A stretch of DNA of 64,000 nucleotides from contig NZ_BCNV01000001.1 of NCBI RefSeq assembly GCF_001570725.1, positions 744,001-808,000 of the forward strand, in the 5' to 3' direction. Each line of letters starts with the position of its first letter. The first letter of the stretch is position 1. Below the pieces are notes generated by a model, which ran no database searches, was not told the DNA's origin, and saw only the letters and a list, made by a program, of their open reading frames with translations. The translations under genes and the position numbers were made by a program. Source of the stretch: Paenibacillus amylolyticus. GTDB taxonomy: Bacteria; Bacillota; Bacilli; Paenibacillales; Paenibacillaceae. Below, one piece after another: positions 28,105-39,291 of the stretch.

Positions 28105-29322
28105 TTAAGCCTTAGTAGTTGAGACAGCTGTAGATACAAGATCCAGCACTTCACCGATGGTATTCAAGCGGCGATTGTTTTTGATTAACGCTTTACCAAT
28201 GGCCAATGATTTACGCTGAGAACGTTCACGTTCGGTCGCATCGGAGATGGTATCTATATCCGCCACGTGAGCGAGGCCCACAATACGACGAACCATTTTG
28301 GCACCTGCGAAGCCGATCGAATCTTTGAACAATTGTTGCACATACAGATCCTGGTACCCTGGCGTTTTCGCCATTGGATCAATCAGGTCGTTAGCCCAGA
28401 GGGCACGGAAACGGGATTCGAACTCAGTCCATACATCACGAACCATATTCAGCAAAAGCGTTTCACGTTCACGCAAAGCGGTCTCATCCTGAATCCATCC
28501 TGGCAAGGATGCGTAATTCAAGAGCAGATTCGCAAGGACTGCACCGACATCGAATCCCATAGGGCCGTAATAGGCAAATTCGGGATCAATGACCTTCGTC
28601 GATTCAGGTGTAACAAAAATACTGCCTGTATGCAGATCTCCGTGAAGCAGTGCCTGCCCATGTGTCAGGAATTTTTCCCGCAGCAAGGCCACTTCAAGGT
28701 GAAGTTCTCCATCTGTACGAAGGGCTTCAGCTTCATCTTCAATGGAAGAATCATAATTATTTTTCTCGGCGATCCGGTAGGGTTCATCAAAGATCAGATC
28801 TTCCGTTATTTTGCATTGGTCCGGATTAATGAATCTGCCCTGTTGTTCCTTCTTCAATTGCTGATCCATGCCCAAGTCGGATGTGAAGAACAGCGTTCTT
28901 GCCATGAATTCCCCAATATGCTGTGCAAAAAGAGGATAGGTAACACCTTCGATTAGGCCTTTGCGCATGATCACATGATCACTCAGATCTTCCATAACCG
29001 TTAACGCGAGGTCATCATCGTAATGATACACTTTGGGTACCATCCCTGGACACAGACGATACTCTTCCTGAAGAATCTCACGTTCGATTCGGGCGCGCAC
29101 CAGAGACAGTGGCCATGATTCTCCAACCACTTTCGCATAAGGAAGCGCCTGTTTGATAATGATACTTTTATCGGAGTTCTGATCCGTAATGTGGAATACC
29201 AAATTCAGATTGCCGTCGCCGATCTCGTGACAATCCAGATTCGCATCTGCCGCAAATGGACCCGGTAATGTTTTGGCCAGTTCAATTGCATCCTGGGGGG
29301 TAAAAGGGTGATATTGGGACAA
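28105..29322 (-). CDS. mtnK: 5-methylthioribose kinase
   Basis: Phosphorylates methylthioribose, the step before MtnA in methionine salvage. APH-like kinase fold with HGDLHTGS (catalytic loop) and IDPEFAYYGP (metal-binding). Start set at TTG 29322: GGAGGTG lies 6 bases upstream, whereas the ATG at 29337 is itself part of that ribosome site. 405 residues, close to B. subtilis MtnK. A sigma-A-type promoter at 29384-29412 leaves a leader of only about 55 bases. Confidence 0.95.
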   Translation of the reverse strand: MSQYHPFTPQDAIELAKTLPGPFAADANLDCHEIGDGNLNLVFHITDQNSDKSIIIKQALPYAKVVGESWPLSLVRARIEREILQEEYRLCPGMVPKVYHYDDDLALTVMEDLSDHVIMRKGLIEGVTYPLFAQHIGEFMARTLFFTSDLGMDQQLKKEQQGRFINPDQCKITEDLIFDEPYRIAEKNNYDSSIEDEAEALRTDGELHLEVALLREKFLTHGQALLHGDLHTGSIFVTPESTKVIDPEFAYYGPMGFDVGAVLANLLLNYASLPGWIQDETALRERETLLLNMVRDVWTEFESRFRALWANDLIDPMAKTPGYQDLYVQQLFKDSIGFAGAKMVRRIVGLAHVADIDTISDATERERSQRKSLAIGKALIKNNRRLNTIGEVLDLVSTAVSTTKA

Positions 29323-29383
29323 AGGTGCCACCTCCATATATATGAAGAAACAGGAAAACCCACTTCTTTGCTTGGTATATGTC

Positions 29384-29412
29384 AGTATATCGGAAATAGC
29401 GCGGTTTTTGAA
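29384..29412 (-). promoter_or_regulatory. Likely promoter of mtnK-mtnA
   Basis: Minus strand: -35 TTCAAA (29407-29412), 17-base spacer, -10 TATACT (29384-29389). Position fits transcription of mtnK with a short leader. No S-box (SAM-I riboswitch) core motifs are visible here or upstream. Confidence 0.55.
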
Positions 29413-29476
29413 CTTTTTTTTGAGACAAGCCAAGGCGATCCTGATTCGAACTTCCTGTTCAAGGGTAAAAACAAAT

Positions 29477-29530
29477 AGGCCGGACGGTTGAGAGAAACGC
29501 CGCGAGCAGGCCTCCCCGCTACCAAGCGGT
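29477..29530 (+). other. Pair of GC-rich hairpins upstream of dps
   Basis: Two adjacent stem-loops: AGGCC/GGCCT enclosing a 27-base loop, and CCGCT-ACCA-AGCGG. They lie between the divergent mtnK promoter and dps. No known riboswitch class recognised; function unknown. Confidence 0.3.
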
Positions 29531-29619
29531 GACACATTATTAACTCTCTGTTATACAGTGCAGGACAACCTGATTACCGCTGCATGACAGACTAATTTTA
29601 AATAAAGGATGGGATTAAT

Positions 29620-30081
29620 ATGGCTACAACAAACAAAACAGATCAAGCAAAATCAGTGGAACAAGTACTTAATCGTCAGGTGGCTAACCTGAACGTATTG
29701 TATGTCAAAATCCATAACTATCACTGGTACGTTAAAGGACCTAACTTCTTCACATTGCATGTGAAATTCGAAGAGTTCTACAACGAAGTTACGGTGCAAA
29801 TGGATGAAATCGCTGAGCGTATTCTTACGCTGAAAGGCAGCCCAGCGGCTACAATGAAAGAATATCTGGAGCTTTCCTCTATCCAGGAAGCAGCAGGCGG
29901 CGAAGACGCGAAAACAATGGTGCAAAACCTGATCGAGGACTTCGCTACACTTTCGAATGAATATCAGGAAGGGATCGAAGTTGCAGATGCAGCTGAAGAT
30001 CAACCAACATCCGATATGCTGACAGGCTTCAAGGCGGATCTGGAGAAACATATGTGGATGCTTCGCTCTTTCCTGGGCTAA
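29620..30081 (+). CDS. Dps/MrgA-type DNA-protecting ferritin
   Basis: Twelve-subunit mini-ferritin that oxidises and stores iron and protects DNA under oxidative stress or starvation. Dps ferroxidase signature seen: IHNYHWYVKGPNFFTLH and the following KFEEFYNEV, with TVQMDEIAERIL. 153 residues, standard size. ATG start with AAAGGATGGG upstream. I looked for a PerR box in front of it and found none that is convincing. Confidence 0.93.
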   Translation: MATTNKTDQAKSVEQVLNRQVANLNVLYVKIHNYHWYVKGPNFFTLHVKFEEFYNEVTVQMDEIAERILTLKGSPAATMKEYLELSSIQEAAGGEDAKTMVQNLIEDFATLSNEYQEGIEVADAAEDQPTSDMLTGFKADLEKHMWMLRSFLG

Positions 30082-30206
30082 TAAATCTACTATTGTAGCC
30101 TAATACAAGTGTGTCTCTTACGTAAGCCTTCTGCTCCCCGATCTGTTGTCAGAAATGCCCTGAGCGTCTATACTGCTGACAAGAACGAGAGGGGAGAGAA
30201 CCGCTT

Positions 30207-30782
30207 ATGTTAGAACCAACGATACCGGCTTTAAAAGAATGGGCTTCTGCAATCAAAGCACTGGAAACGGGTCGCCAGATTATGGTGATGCGCAAAGGTG
30301 GGATTGTAGAGGAAACCCGACATTTTGAGCTGAAAAGTCCAGCATTTTACCTGTATCCGACTTATGAACATCAGCGTAAAGAACTGATTAAGTCCTCGGA
30401 TCAATCCTATGTTGAAGAATCATTGGCCGAATGGGTGCCCGAAGCTTCAACAATCCGCGTTACGGCATACGCTGAAGTAACGCAGGATCTGGAGATACGA
30501 GATCAGGAGATGCTGGATCGACTTCTTGACTTTCATATGTGGACAGCGGATTTTGCCGAAGACCGTTTGAAATGGAAACGGAAAGATCCGCTCCATGTAT
30601 TGATTTTACGTGTGTACCGTTTGAAAGAACCGATGGAGATCCCCGTACTGCCTGAATATAATGGTTGCCGTTCATGGATTTCTATTCCGAATGGTCCGGT
30701 GCCGCGCGAAATGACGCCGGTGGTGGACGTTGCGGATTTTGACGAACAGGTACAGAAGATTAACGAGATGCTCAAAATGTAA
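30207..30782 (+). CDS. DUF1802 family protein
   Basis: 191 residues. DUF1802 recognised from MVMRKGGIVEETRHFELKS near the N-terminus, YPTYEHQRKELI, and the WSISI-like C-terminal block with CRSWISIP. Function unknown in the family. Preceded by GAGAGGGGAGAG and followed by a strong terminator, so monocistronic. Confidence 0.88.
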   Translation: MLEPTIPALKEWASAIKALETGRQIMVMRKGGIVEETRHFELKSPAFYLYPTYEHQRKELIKSSDQSYVEESLAEWVPEASTIRVTAYAEVTQDLEIRDQEMLDRLLDFHMWTADFAEDRLKWKRKDPLHVLILRVYRLKEPMEIPVLPEYNGCRSWISIPNGPVPREMTPVVDVADFDEQVQKINEMLKM

Positions 30783-30803
30783 ATGGTAACGTTATTAACG
30801 GAG

Positions 30804-30836
30804 GGACTTGTCCATAATATGGATAAGTCCTTTTTT
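30804..30836 (+). terminator. Terminator after the DUF1802 gene
   Basis: Stem GGACTT-TCCAT/ATGGA-AAGTCC followed by six T. Confidence 0.9.
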
Positions 30837-30999
30837 GGATTAGTGTACAGCAGATAACATAAAAGCTTGAATTGCTGTGATTTTTCTCACTGTACATTTG
30901 CAGGTAAGATGTTTTCTAATTTGATTCAATTTGTCTTTTATTATAGAATCAGAAAGAATAATGTTTCCTGCAAGGGACAAAGGTTCTTAGGAAATGACT

Positions 31000-31035
31000 T
31001 GATTATCATTGAGAATCAGTTTAGAATTATTCTAA
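31000..31035 (+). promoter_or_regulatory. Fur/Per-like palindromes upstream of sufC
   Basis: TTAGAATTATTCTAA (31021-31035) is a perfect 7-1-7 inverted repeat that differs from the PerR consensus TTATAATNATTATAA at two symmetrical positions. Just upstream, 31000-31018 is an imperfect repeat starting TGATTATCA and ending GAATCA, like a Fur half-site pair. A TATAAT (31094-31099) downstream may be a -10 element, without a clear -35. The remaining 323-base leader region holds no gene. Confidence 0.5.
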
Positions 31036-31159
31036 AGTGTTCTTCCTTTACAGAATCAAGTACAGGAGAAATTCAGGGGAAGCCCTGTTCAGATATAATA
31101 GGCGCTTTTTCGTTTTCGACAACAAACATCAATTTAATCAATGGAGGGAAACAATACAC

Positions 31160-31942
31160 ATGGCTACGAATTTCGTCATTGAAGGTCTGAAAGCGACGAT
31201 CGAAGGTAAGGAAATCCTGAAAGGCATCAACCTGGAAATGAAAGGTGGAGAAATCCACGCAATCATGGGACCGAACGGAACAGGTAAATCCACTCTGGCT
31301 TCTGCATTGATGGGCCACCCTAAATATGAAGTAACAGACGGTACAATTACACTTGATGGTGAAGATGTATTGGATATGGCTGTAGATGAGCGCGCACGTG
31401 CAGGTCTCTTCCTGGCTATGCAATACCCAAGTGAAATTGCAGGTGTTACGAACTCCGACTTCTTGCGTAGTGCAATCAATGCACGTCGCGGCGAAGGTAA
31501 CGAGATCTCCCTGATCAAGTTCATTCGTCAAATGGAAGGTAAAATGAAAGAACTCGACATGAACCCTGAGTTCGCTCACCGTTACCTGAATGAAGGTTTC
31601 TCCGGTGGTGAGAAAAAACGTAACGAAATTCTGCAAATGATGCTGCTTGATCCGAAAATCGTAGTACTTGATGAAATTGACTCCGGTCTGGACATCGATG
31701 CTTTGAAAATCGTTGCAAACGGCGTAAACGCAATGAAGAGCGAAGATCGTGGTTTCTTGATCATCACTCACTATCAACGCCTGCTTAACTACATTACTCC
31801 TGACTATGTACACGTTATGATGCAAGGTCGTATCGTGAAATCCGGCGGACCTGAACTGGCACACCGTCTGGAAGCTGAAGGATATGACTGGGTTAAGGAA
31901 GAACTGGGAATTACAGACGAAACTGTAGGTCAAGAAGCGTAA
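31160..31942 (+). CDS. sufC: Fe-S cluster assembly ATPase SufC
   Basis: ABC-type ATPase of the SUF scaffold complex SufBCD. Walker A GPNGTGKST, signature FSGGEKKRNE and Walker B VVLDEIDSGLD are present; no membrane segments. Start at ATG 31160 (MATNFVIEGL), after GGAGGG; the 41 in-frame codons upstream belong to the leader and its operator. 260 residues. First gene of sufCDSUB, the standard Bacillota order. Confidence 0.97.
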   Translation: MATNFVIEGLKATIEGKEILKGINLEMKGGEIHAIMGPNGTGKSTLASALMGHPKYEVTDGTITLDGEDVLDMAVDERARAGLFLAMQYPSEIAGVTNSDFLRSAINARRGEGNEISLIKFIRQMEGKMKELDMNPEFAHRYLNEGFSGGEKKRNEILQMMLLDPKIVVLDEIDSGLDIDALKIVANGVNAMKSEDRGFLIITHYQRLLNYITPDYVHVMMQGRIVKSGGPELAHRLEAEGYDWVKEELGITDETVGQEA

Positions 31943-31967
31943 AGACAAAACGGAGGAGGATTAATCA

Positions 31968-34910
<2,943 letters not shown>

Positions 34911-34930
34911 CGATAGGGAGGTAGAGCAAG

Positions 34931-36328
34931 ATGGCTAAAAAAGCACCAGAAATGGAAGAGTACAAATATGGTTTCCGCGACGAGCACAAATCCATCTTTC
35001 AAACCGGTAAAGGTCTGACTGCAGAAGTGGTTACCGAGATTTCCAAGATTAAGAATGAACCGGATTGGATGTTGGAATTCCGTCTGAAATCTTTGAAACA
35101 ATTCGAAAAGATGCCAATGCCGAAATGGGGCGGAGATCTCGACGGATTGGATTTCAATGAAATTCAGTACTACGTTCGTGCTTCTGAAAAACAAGGTAAA
35201 ACATGGGAGGAAGTTCCTTCCGAAATCAAGGAAACCTTTGATAAATTGGGTATCCCTGAAGCGGAGCAAAAGTTCCTAGCAGGTGTATCGGCTCAGTACG
35301 AGTCCGAGGTTGTATACCACAACATGCAAAAGGAATTGGAAGACCAAGGTGTAATCTTCATGGATACGGATACGGCTCTTAGAGAGCATCCGGAAATCCT
35401 GCGTGAATATTTTGCAACGGTTATTCCGCCAGCAGATAACAAATTTGCTGCATTGAATAGTGCGGTATGGTCCGGAGGAAGCTTCATCTACGTGCCTAAG
35501 GGCGTTAAATGTGAAGTGCCTCTGCAAGCCTACTTCCGGATTAACTCCGAGAATATGGGACAATTCGAGCGTACACTCATCATTGCGGACGAAGACAGCT
35601 TCGTTCACTATGTAGAGGGCTGTACAGCTCCGATTTACAGCACGAACTCACTGCACAGTGCGGTCGTTGAGATCGTATGTAAGAAAAATGCACGTGTTCG
35701 TTACACAACGATTCAAAACTGGGCACCAAACATCTACAACCTCGTAACTAAACGTGCGGTTGCAGAAGAAAATGCAACGATGGAATGGGTCGATGGTAAC
35801 ATCGGTTCCAAACTGACGATGAAATATCCTGCGGTTGTACTGAAAGGCCGTGGAGCTAAAGGTTCCGTACTCTCCATCGCTGTAGCTGGTAAAAACCAGC
35901 ATCAGGATGCAGGAGCGAAAATGATCCACTTGGCTCCGGATACAACCTCTACGATTGTATCCAAGTCCATTAGTAAACATGGTGGTAAAGTAACGTACCG
36001 TGGTTTGGCTTCCTTTGGACGTCAAGCAGAGGGCGCGAAATCCAATATCAAGTGTGATACGCTCATTCTCGATAATGAGTCCACATCGGATACAATTCCT
36101 TACAATGAAATCATGAATGATAACATCATGCTGGAGCATGAAGCTACAGTCTCCAAAGTGTCCGAGGATCAGCTCTTCTACCTGATGAGCCGCGGTCTGA
36201 CGGATGCAGAAGCTACACAGATGATCATCATGGGCTTCATTGAGCCGTTCACGAAAGAACTGCCAATGGAATACGCAGTTGAGATGAATAGATTGATCAA
36301 GTTCGAAATGGAAGGCTCCATTGGTTAA
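34931..36328 (+). CDS. sufB: Fe-S cluster assembly protein SufB
   Basis: Main scaffold protein on which clusters are built. 465 residues, recognised from [20 protein letters not shown] and [17 protein letters not shown] ribosome site 21 bases after sufU. Last gene of the operon, followed by a terminator at 36409. Confidence 0.97.
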   Translation: MAKKAPEMEEYKYGFRDEHKSIFQTGKGLTAEVVTEISKIKNEPDWMLEFRLKSLKQFEKMPMPKWGGDLDGLDFNEIQYYVRASEKQGKTWEEVPSEIKETFDKLGIPEAEQKFLAGVSAQYESEVVYHNMQKELEDQGVIFMDTDTALREHPEILREYFATVIPPADNKFAALNSAVWSGGSFIYVPKGVKCEVPLQAYFRINSENMGQFERTLIIADEDSFVHYVEGCTAPIYSTNSLHSAVVEIVCKKNARVRYTTIQNWAPNIYNLVTKRAVAEENATMEWVDGNIGSKLTMKYPAVVLKGRGAKGSVLSIAVAGKNQHQDAGAKMIHLAPDTTSTIVSKSISKHGGKVTYRGLASFGRQAEGAKSNIKCDTLILDNESTSDTIPYNEIMNDNIMLEHEATVSKVSEDQLFYLMSRGLTDAEATQMIIMGFIEPFTKELPMEYAVEMNRLIKFEMEGSIG

Positions 36329-36408
36329 TCCAATGCAGCGCCTTTCGAAGCCGTGAAGCTGAACCCAGCTGCTGATGTTAAGCGGCAGATATCGTTTAAT
36401 GTGATCGA

Positions 36409-36460
36409 ATACCCTGTAGAGCAGACTCTTTAAAAGTCTCTCTATGGGGTATTTTTATTT
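36409..36460 (+). terminator. Terminator of the suf operon
   Basis: Interrupted stem ATACCC/GGGTAT, TAGAG/CTCTA-like and AGACT/AGTCT segments, followed by TTTTTATTTT. Confidence 0.85.
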
Positions 36461-36565
36461 TCCTGCGAGAAAGGTCCTATTTATACAAATGAAGCGAGCA
36501 CATTTATTCTTCTCATAATGAATGTTACATATATTTGAATAGATTCAAATATGAGGGGGTATATG

Positions 36566-37915
36566 ATGCGAAGAAGTATAGTCAAAAAGGGAGCATCCTT
36601 GGTATTGTCTGCTGTTGTTGCCTTTACGATCTCTCCATTATTTTCACCAACGGCAAGTGCAGCAGAAGGTGGAACGGTAACCGGTTCATTCAATGTACTT
36701 AGTTACAACGTAGGTGGTCTTCCGGATCTGGTATCCAGTTCGAACCCGAAGGAGTACACCGTTCAGATTTCTCCCAAATTAAATGACTATGACATCATTA
36801 ATGTACAAGAGGATTTTAATTATCATAATGAGCTGATATCCCAAGTCACTCTGCCGTATTTAACAAAAACAAGCGGAATTGCCGGTTTTGGCAGTGGGTT
36901 GAACAGTTTATCCAAATATCCATTCCGTGACCTGAAGCGCATTACCTGGGAGAAGAGATCGGGTCTTTTTGACAATGGAAGTGATGAATTGACTCCGAAA
37001 GGATTCACCGCAGCTACTTATGAGATTGCACCTCAGGTGAAAGTAGACGTATACAATTTGCACGCGGACGCAGGTGGTGACGATAAGTCGCTTGAGGCCA
37101 GACGAGATAATATCAGACAGCTCTCCAACTACATAAAGGAGCACTCGGACGGGAACGCGGTTATCGTATTCGGGGATACCAATACACGGTACACCCGTTC
37201 CGCTGACAATATAGAGTTGCTCATGTCTGAAAATGGATTAAGAGATCCGTGGATCGATTTGATTCGAGGTGGGAGCATTCCTGCTGATGGAGATGCCCTT
37301 ATGGATGCAACCAATTTAAATGGTCCGAACTATGAGATTGTGGACAAAATTTTGTATCGAGGAAGCAAAGCATTGTCACTTAATGCGCAGAGCTACCGTT
37401 TGGAAAATCAAACGTTTGTTGATCCGAGTGGAAAGCAACTCTCCGATCATTATCCGATTACAGCGGAATTCGTGTACAGTACATCTCCTCAGTACCAACT
37501 TAGTTCAACGATTGGAGGGTCCGGGGGAACTGGTTTTAATGATCTGAATCAGATTCCAGATGCCAGACCCAGCTCTGTAGTGCTTAACTCGGGCAACCGT
37601 GTAGATGGCATTTCAACGTTATATGGGGATGGAACGAACCTGGCACATGGCGGCCAATCGAACATTGCCACACTGAACCTGGCAGACGGAGAGTACTTAA
37701 CTCAGGCTACAATTGGTCAGGGGACACGTAATGGAGATAAACGGATTTTTTACGTGGAGTTGTCCACCAATCTTGGAAATAAAATTGAAGGCGGACAAAA
37801 GACCTCGGATGAAATCAAACTTGAGGCACCAGCTGGTTGGTATATCGCCGGGTTTTATGGAAGAGCAGGACAGGAGTTGGATCAACTAGGTGTCATATAC
37901 AGACCTCTGAATTAG
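36566..37915 (+). CDS. Secreted EEP-family phosphodiesterase with jacalin-like lectin domain
   Basis: Secreted protein: signal peptide about 1-33 ending SPTASAA. Residues ~40-305 form an endonuclease/exonuclease/phosphatase (DNase I-like, sphingomyelinase-type) domain: INVQEDF (metal-binding Glu), NLHADAG (His), FGDTNTR and SDHYPIT, i.e. the full catalytic set. Residues ~312-449 match the jacalin-like beta-prism: IGGSGGTGFNDL, then VDGISTLYGDG and the FYVELSTNLGNKIEGG block. So an enzyme arm is joined to a sugar-binding arm. GAGGGGG precedes; ATG 36566 gives the best spacing, ATG 36563 is possible. Substrate (phospholipid, nucleic acid or sugar phosphate) cannot be told. Confidence 0.8.
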   Translation: MRRSIVKKGASLVLSAVVAFTISPLFSPTASAAEGGTVTGSFNVLSYNVGGLPDLVSSSNPKEYTVQISPKLNDYDIINVQEDFNYHNELISQVTLPYLTKTSGIAGFGSGLNSLSKYPFRDLKRITWEKRSGLFDNGSDELTPKGFTAATYEIAPQVKVDVYNLHADAGGDDKSLEARRDNIRQLSNYIKEHSDGNAVIVFGDTNTRYTRSADNIELLMSENGLRDPWIDLIRGGSIPADGDALMDATNLNGPNYEIVDKILYRGSKALSLNAQSYRLENQTFVDPSGKQLSDHYPITAEFVYSTSPQYQLSSTIGGSGGTGFNDLNQIPDARPSSVVLNSGNRVDGISTLYGDGTNLAHGGQSNIATLNLADGEYLTQATIGQGTRNGDKRIFYVELSTNLGNKIEGGQKTSDEIKLEAPAGWYIAGFYGRAGQELDQLGVIYRPLN

Positions 37916-38024
37916 AAGTGAGTAGTAGTTAAAATGAAATAATAATATATACATCTCATAGAATGTTCATAACGGCATAGTGCGCCGCTTGGAATATGCG
38001 TTGGAGAGACCATAAGGTTTTTCC

Positions 38025-38050
38025 AATACTATTCTGAGCGGTATTTTTTT
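38025..38050 (+). terminator. Weak terminator after the EEP-lectin gene
   Basis: Short AATAC/GTATT stem with an 11-base loop ending in seven T, about 110 bases after the stop. Stem is weak; the 209-base gap otherwise shows nothing. Confidence 0.4.
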
Positions 38051-38124
38051 GTAATAAAATAAGACCAATAGCACAAGCCATTTCATAGATTTAAGCATCT
38101 AATGATAGAAAAGGATGTGAGTGT

Positions 38125-38844
38125 ATGAGCGTGAACCCTTTCGAGGGATACCGGATTACAAGTTCATTCGGCTATCGGATTCATCCCATTCATGGTGGAC
38201 AGACGTTTCACCGCGGAATTGATCTCGTAACAGAGCCATGGAATGGTCCCGTCTATGCATTTATGGAGGGGAGGGTACGTTTTGCTTCCGAGGGAGTTAC
38301 AGGCTCCGGATTCGGCGGCTACGGGCTTACAGTAGCACTTCAGGATCATCGAGGCTATTTGCATTGTTATGCGCACCTTTCGCGTATTGCTGTAACTGTT
38401 GGACAACGCGTGAAGCGAGGTCAGCTTATCGGCAATCAGGGAAGCACGGGTCAGAGCACCGGCCCGCATGTACATTATGAGATTCGTAAAACAAGTGCGC
38501 CATCGTATGGGTATACAGCCAGTGAAGATGGTGTGACGGAACCGGGAGCATATCTACAGGCAGAATACGGAACTGCATCTCAGGAACAGGAGGCTCCGCC
38601 GATGACCACTGAGCAGAAGAGAATGTTTGAAGCCATGCAGAAGACGCTGGAGATTCAGGGGGGATGGATTCAGCAACAGAAGCAGCTTTCCAATATGGCT
38701 TGTCCCACATGGGCGCAGGAAGCGTTTGACTATTATCGACCGTTTATTATGAACGACACAGGCAGTTATGAATTTTGGCGATTACTCGTCATCATGTACC
38801 GCAAGGAAAAGGGTATCCAGGTTTATTCGGATTCTGACATATAG
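38125..38844 (+). CDS. M23 family (LytM-type) metallopeptidase without signal peptide
   Basis: Zinc endopeptidase domain of the lysostaphin/LytM type in residues 1-150: HRGID (HxxxD zinc motif), YAHLS, and HVHYE (HxH), all intact. Residues 155-239 form an extra domain with Gln-rich helices and a conserved-looking end (WAQEAFDYYRPFI). No signal peptide or membrane segment, unlike most cell-wall M23 enzymes, so it may act in the mother cell, after lysis, or be a phage-type lysin. GTGAGTGT precedes; ATG start. Single gene. Confidence 0.85.
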   Translation: MSVNPFEGYRITSSFGYRIHPIHGGQTFHRGIDLVTEPWNGPVYAFMEGRVRFASEGVTGSGFGGYGLTVALQDHRGYLHCYAHLSRIAVTVGQRVKRGQLIGNQGSTGQSTGPHVHYEIRKTSAPSYGYTASEDGVTEPGAYLQAEYGTASQEQEAPPMTTEQKRMFEAMQKTLEIQGGWIQQQKQLSNMACPTWAQEAFDYYRPFIMNDTGSYEFWRLLVIMYRKEKGIQVYSDSDI

Positions 38845-38993
38845 CCTCCTGCAAAGAACAGGGAATAGCAGAAGGCGGATCCTCAGGTAGATTCCAGGCA
38901 GACAACCATTTATTAAATGTTGCCTGTTCGCCCGGTTCGTCTGGCGTGGAGCGTCATATGTTAGGGTATACCTGATGAAGAGGAGGCAATCAC

Positions 38994-39134
38994 ATGAGCG
39001 AAGTAGGATATGGCTGTGGGGGCAACGTAGGCGGAGTAGGCGGCGTTGGTGGATACAATATGTTCACAAACACTGGTGCGATCTTGGTACTGTTCATTCT
39101 GTTGGTGATCATTACGAAAGCATTCTGCGTGTAA
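38994..39134 (+). CDS. YjcZ family sporulation peptide
   Basis: 46 residues. Gly-rich N-terminal half (CGGNVGGVGGVGGY) and one C-terminal hydrophobic helix (about 28-46), the usual YjcZ layout. AAGAGGAGG site 7-8 bases before the ATG. A CATATGTTA upstream (about 38956) resembles a sigma-K -10 element, unproven. Likely a spore or mother-cell membrane peptide. Confidence 0.85.
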   Translation: MSEVGYGCGGNVGGVGGVGGYNMFTNTGAILVLFILLVIITKAFCV

Positions 39135-39160
39135 TCCAACATGAACGAATCGAGATAGAC

Positions 39161-39190
39161 AAAAGGGAAGCCGTGATGGCTTCCCTTTTT
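39161..39190 (+). terminator. Terminator after the YjcZ gene
   Basis: Perfect stem AAAAGGGAAGCC/GGCTTCCCTTTT, 5-base loop, T-rich tail. Confidence 0.92.
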
Positions 39191-39291
39191 ACATATGCCA
39201 ACCTATGAGTTGGTTATTCAAGCTAATGTTTGTTCCTTCGTATACATGCCTGCGTGCTGTGCAAAAATGAACCTAATGGCTTGTTGCATGC

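Noticed and set aside
28267-28956. 229-codon plus-strand ORF opposite mtnK
   Set aside because: Shadow of mtnK, which has all kinase motifs.
29536-29619. PerR box before dps
   Set aside because: No 7-1-7 repeat close enough to the TTATAAT-type consensus.
29323-29620. SAM-I riboswitch in front of mtnK
   Set aside because: Looked for the S-box core on the minus strand and found none; only a short leader is possible from the visible promoter.
31073-31948. 291-codon minus-strand ORF opposite sufC
   Set aside because: Shadow of the strongly coding sufC frame; rich in Phe, Cys and His, no ribosome site.
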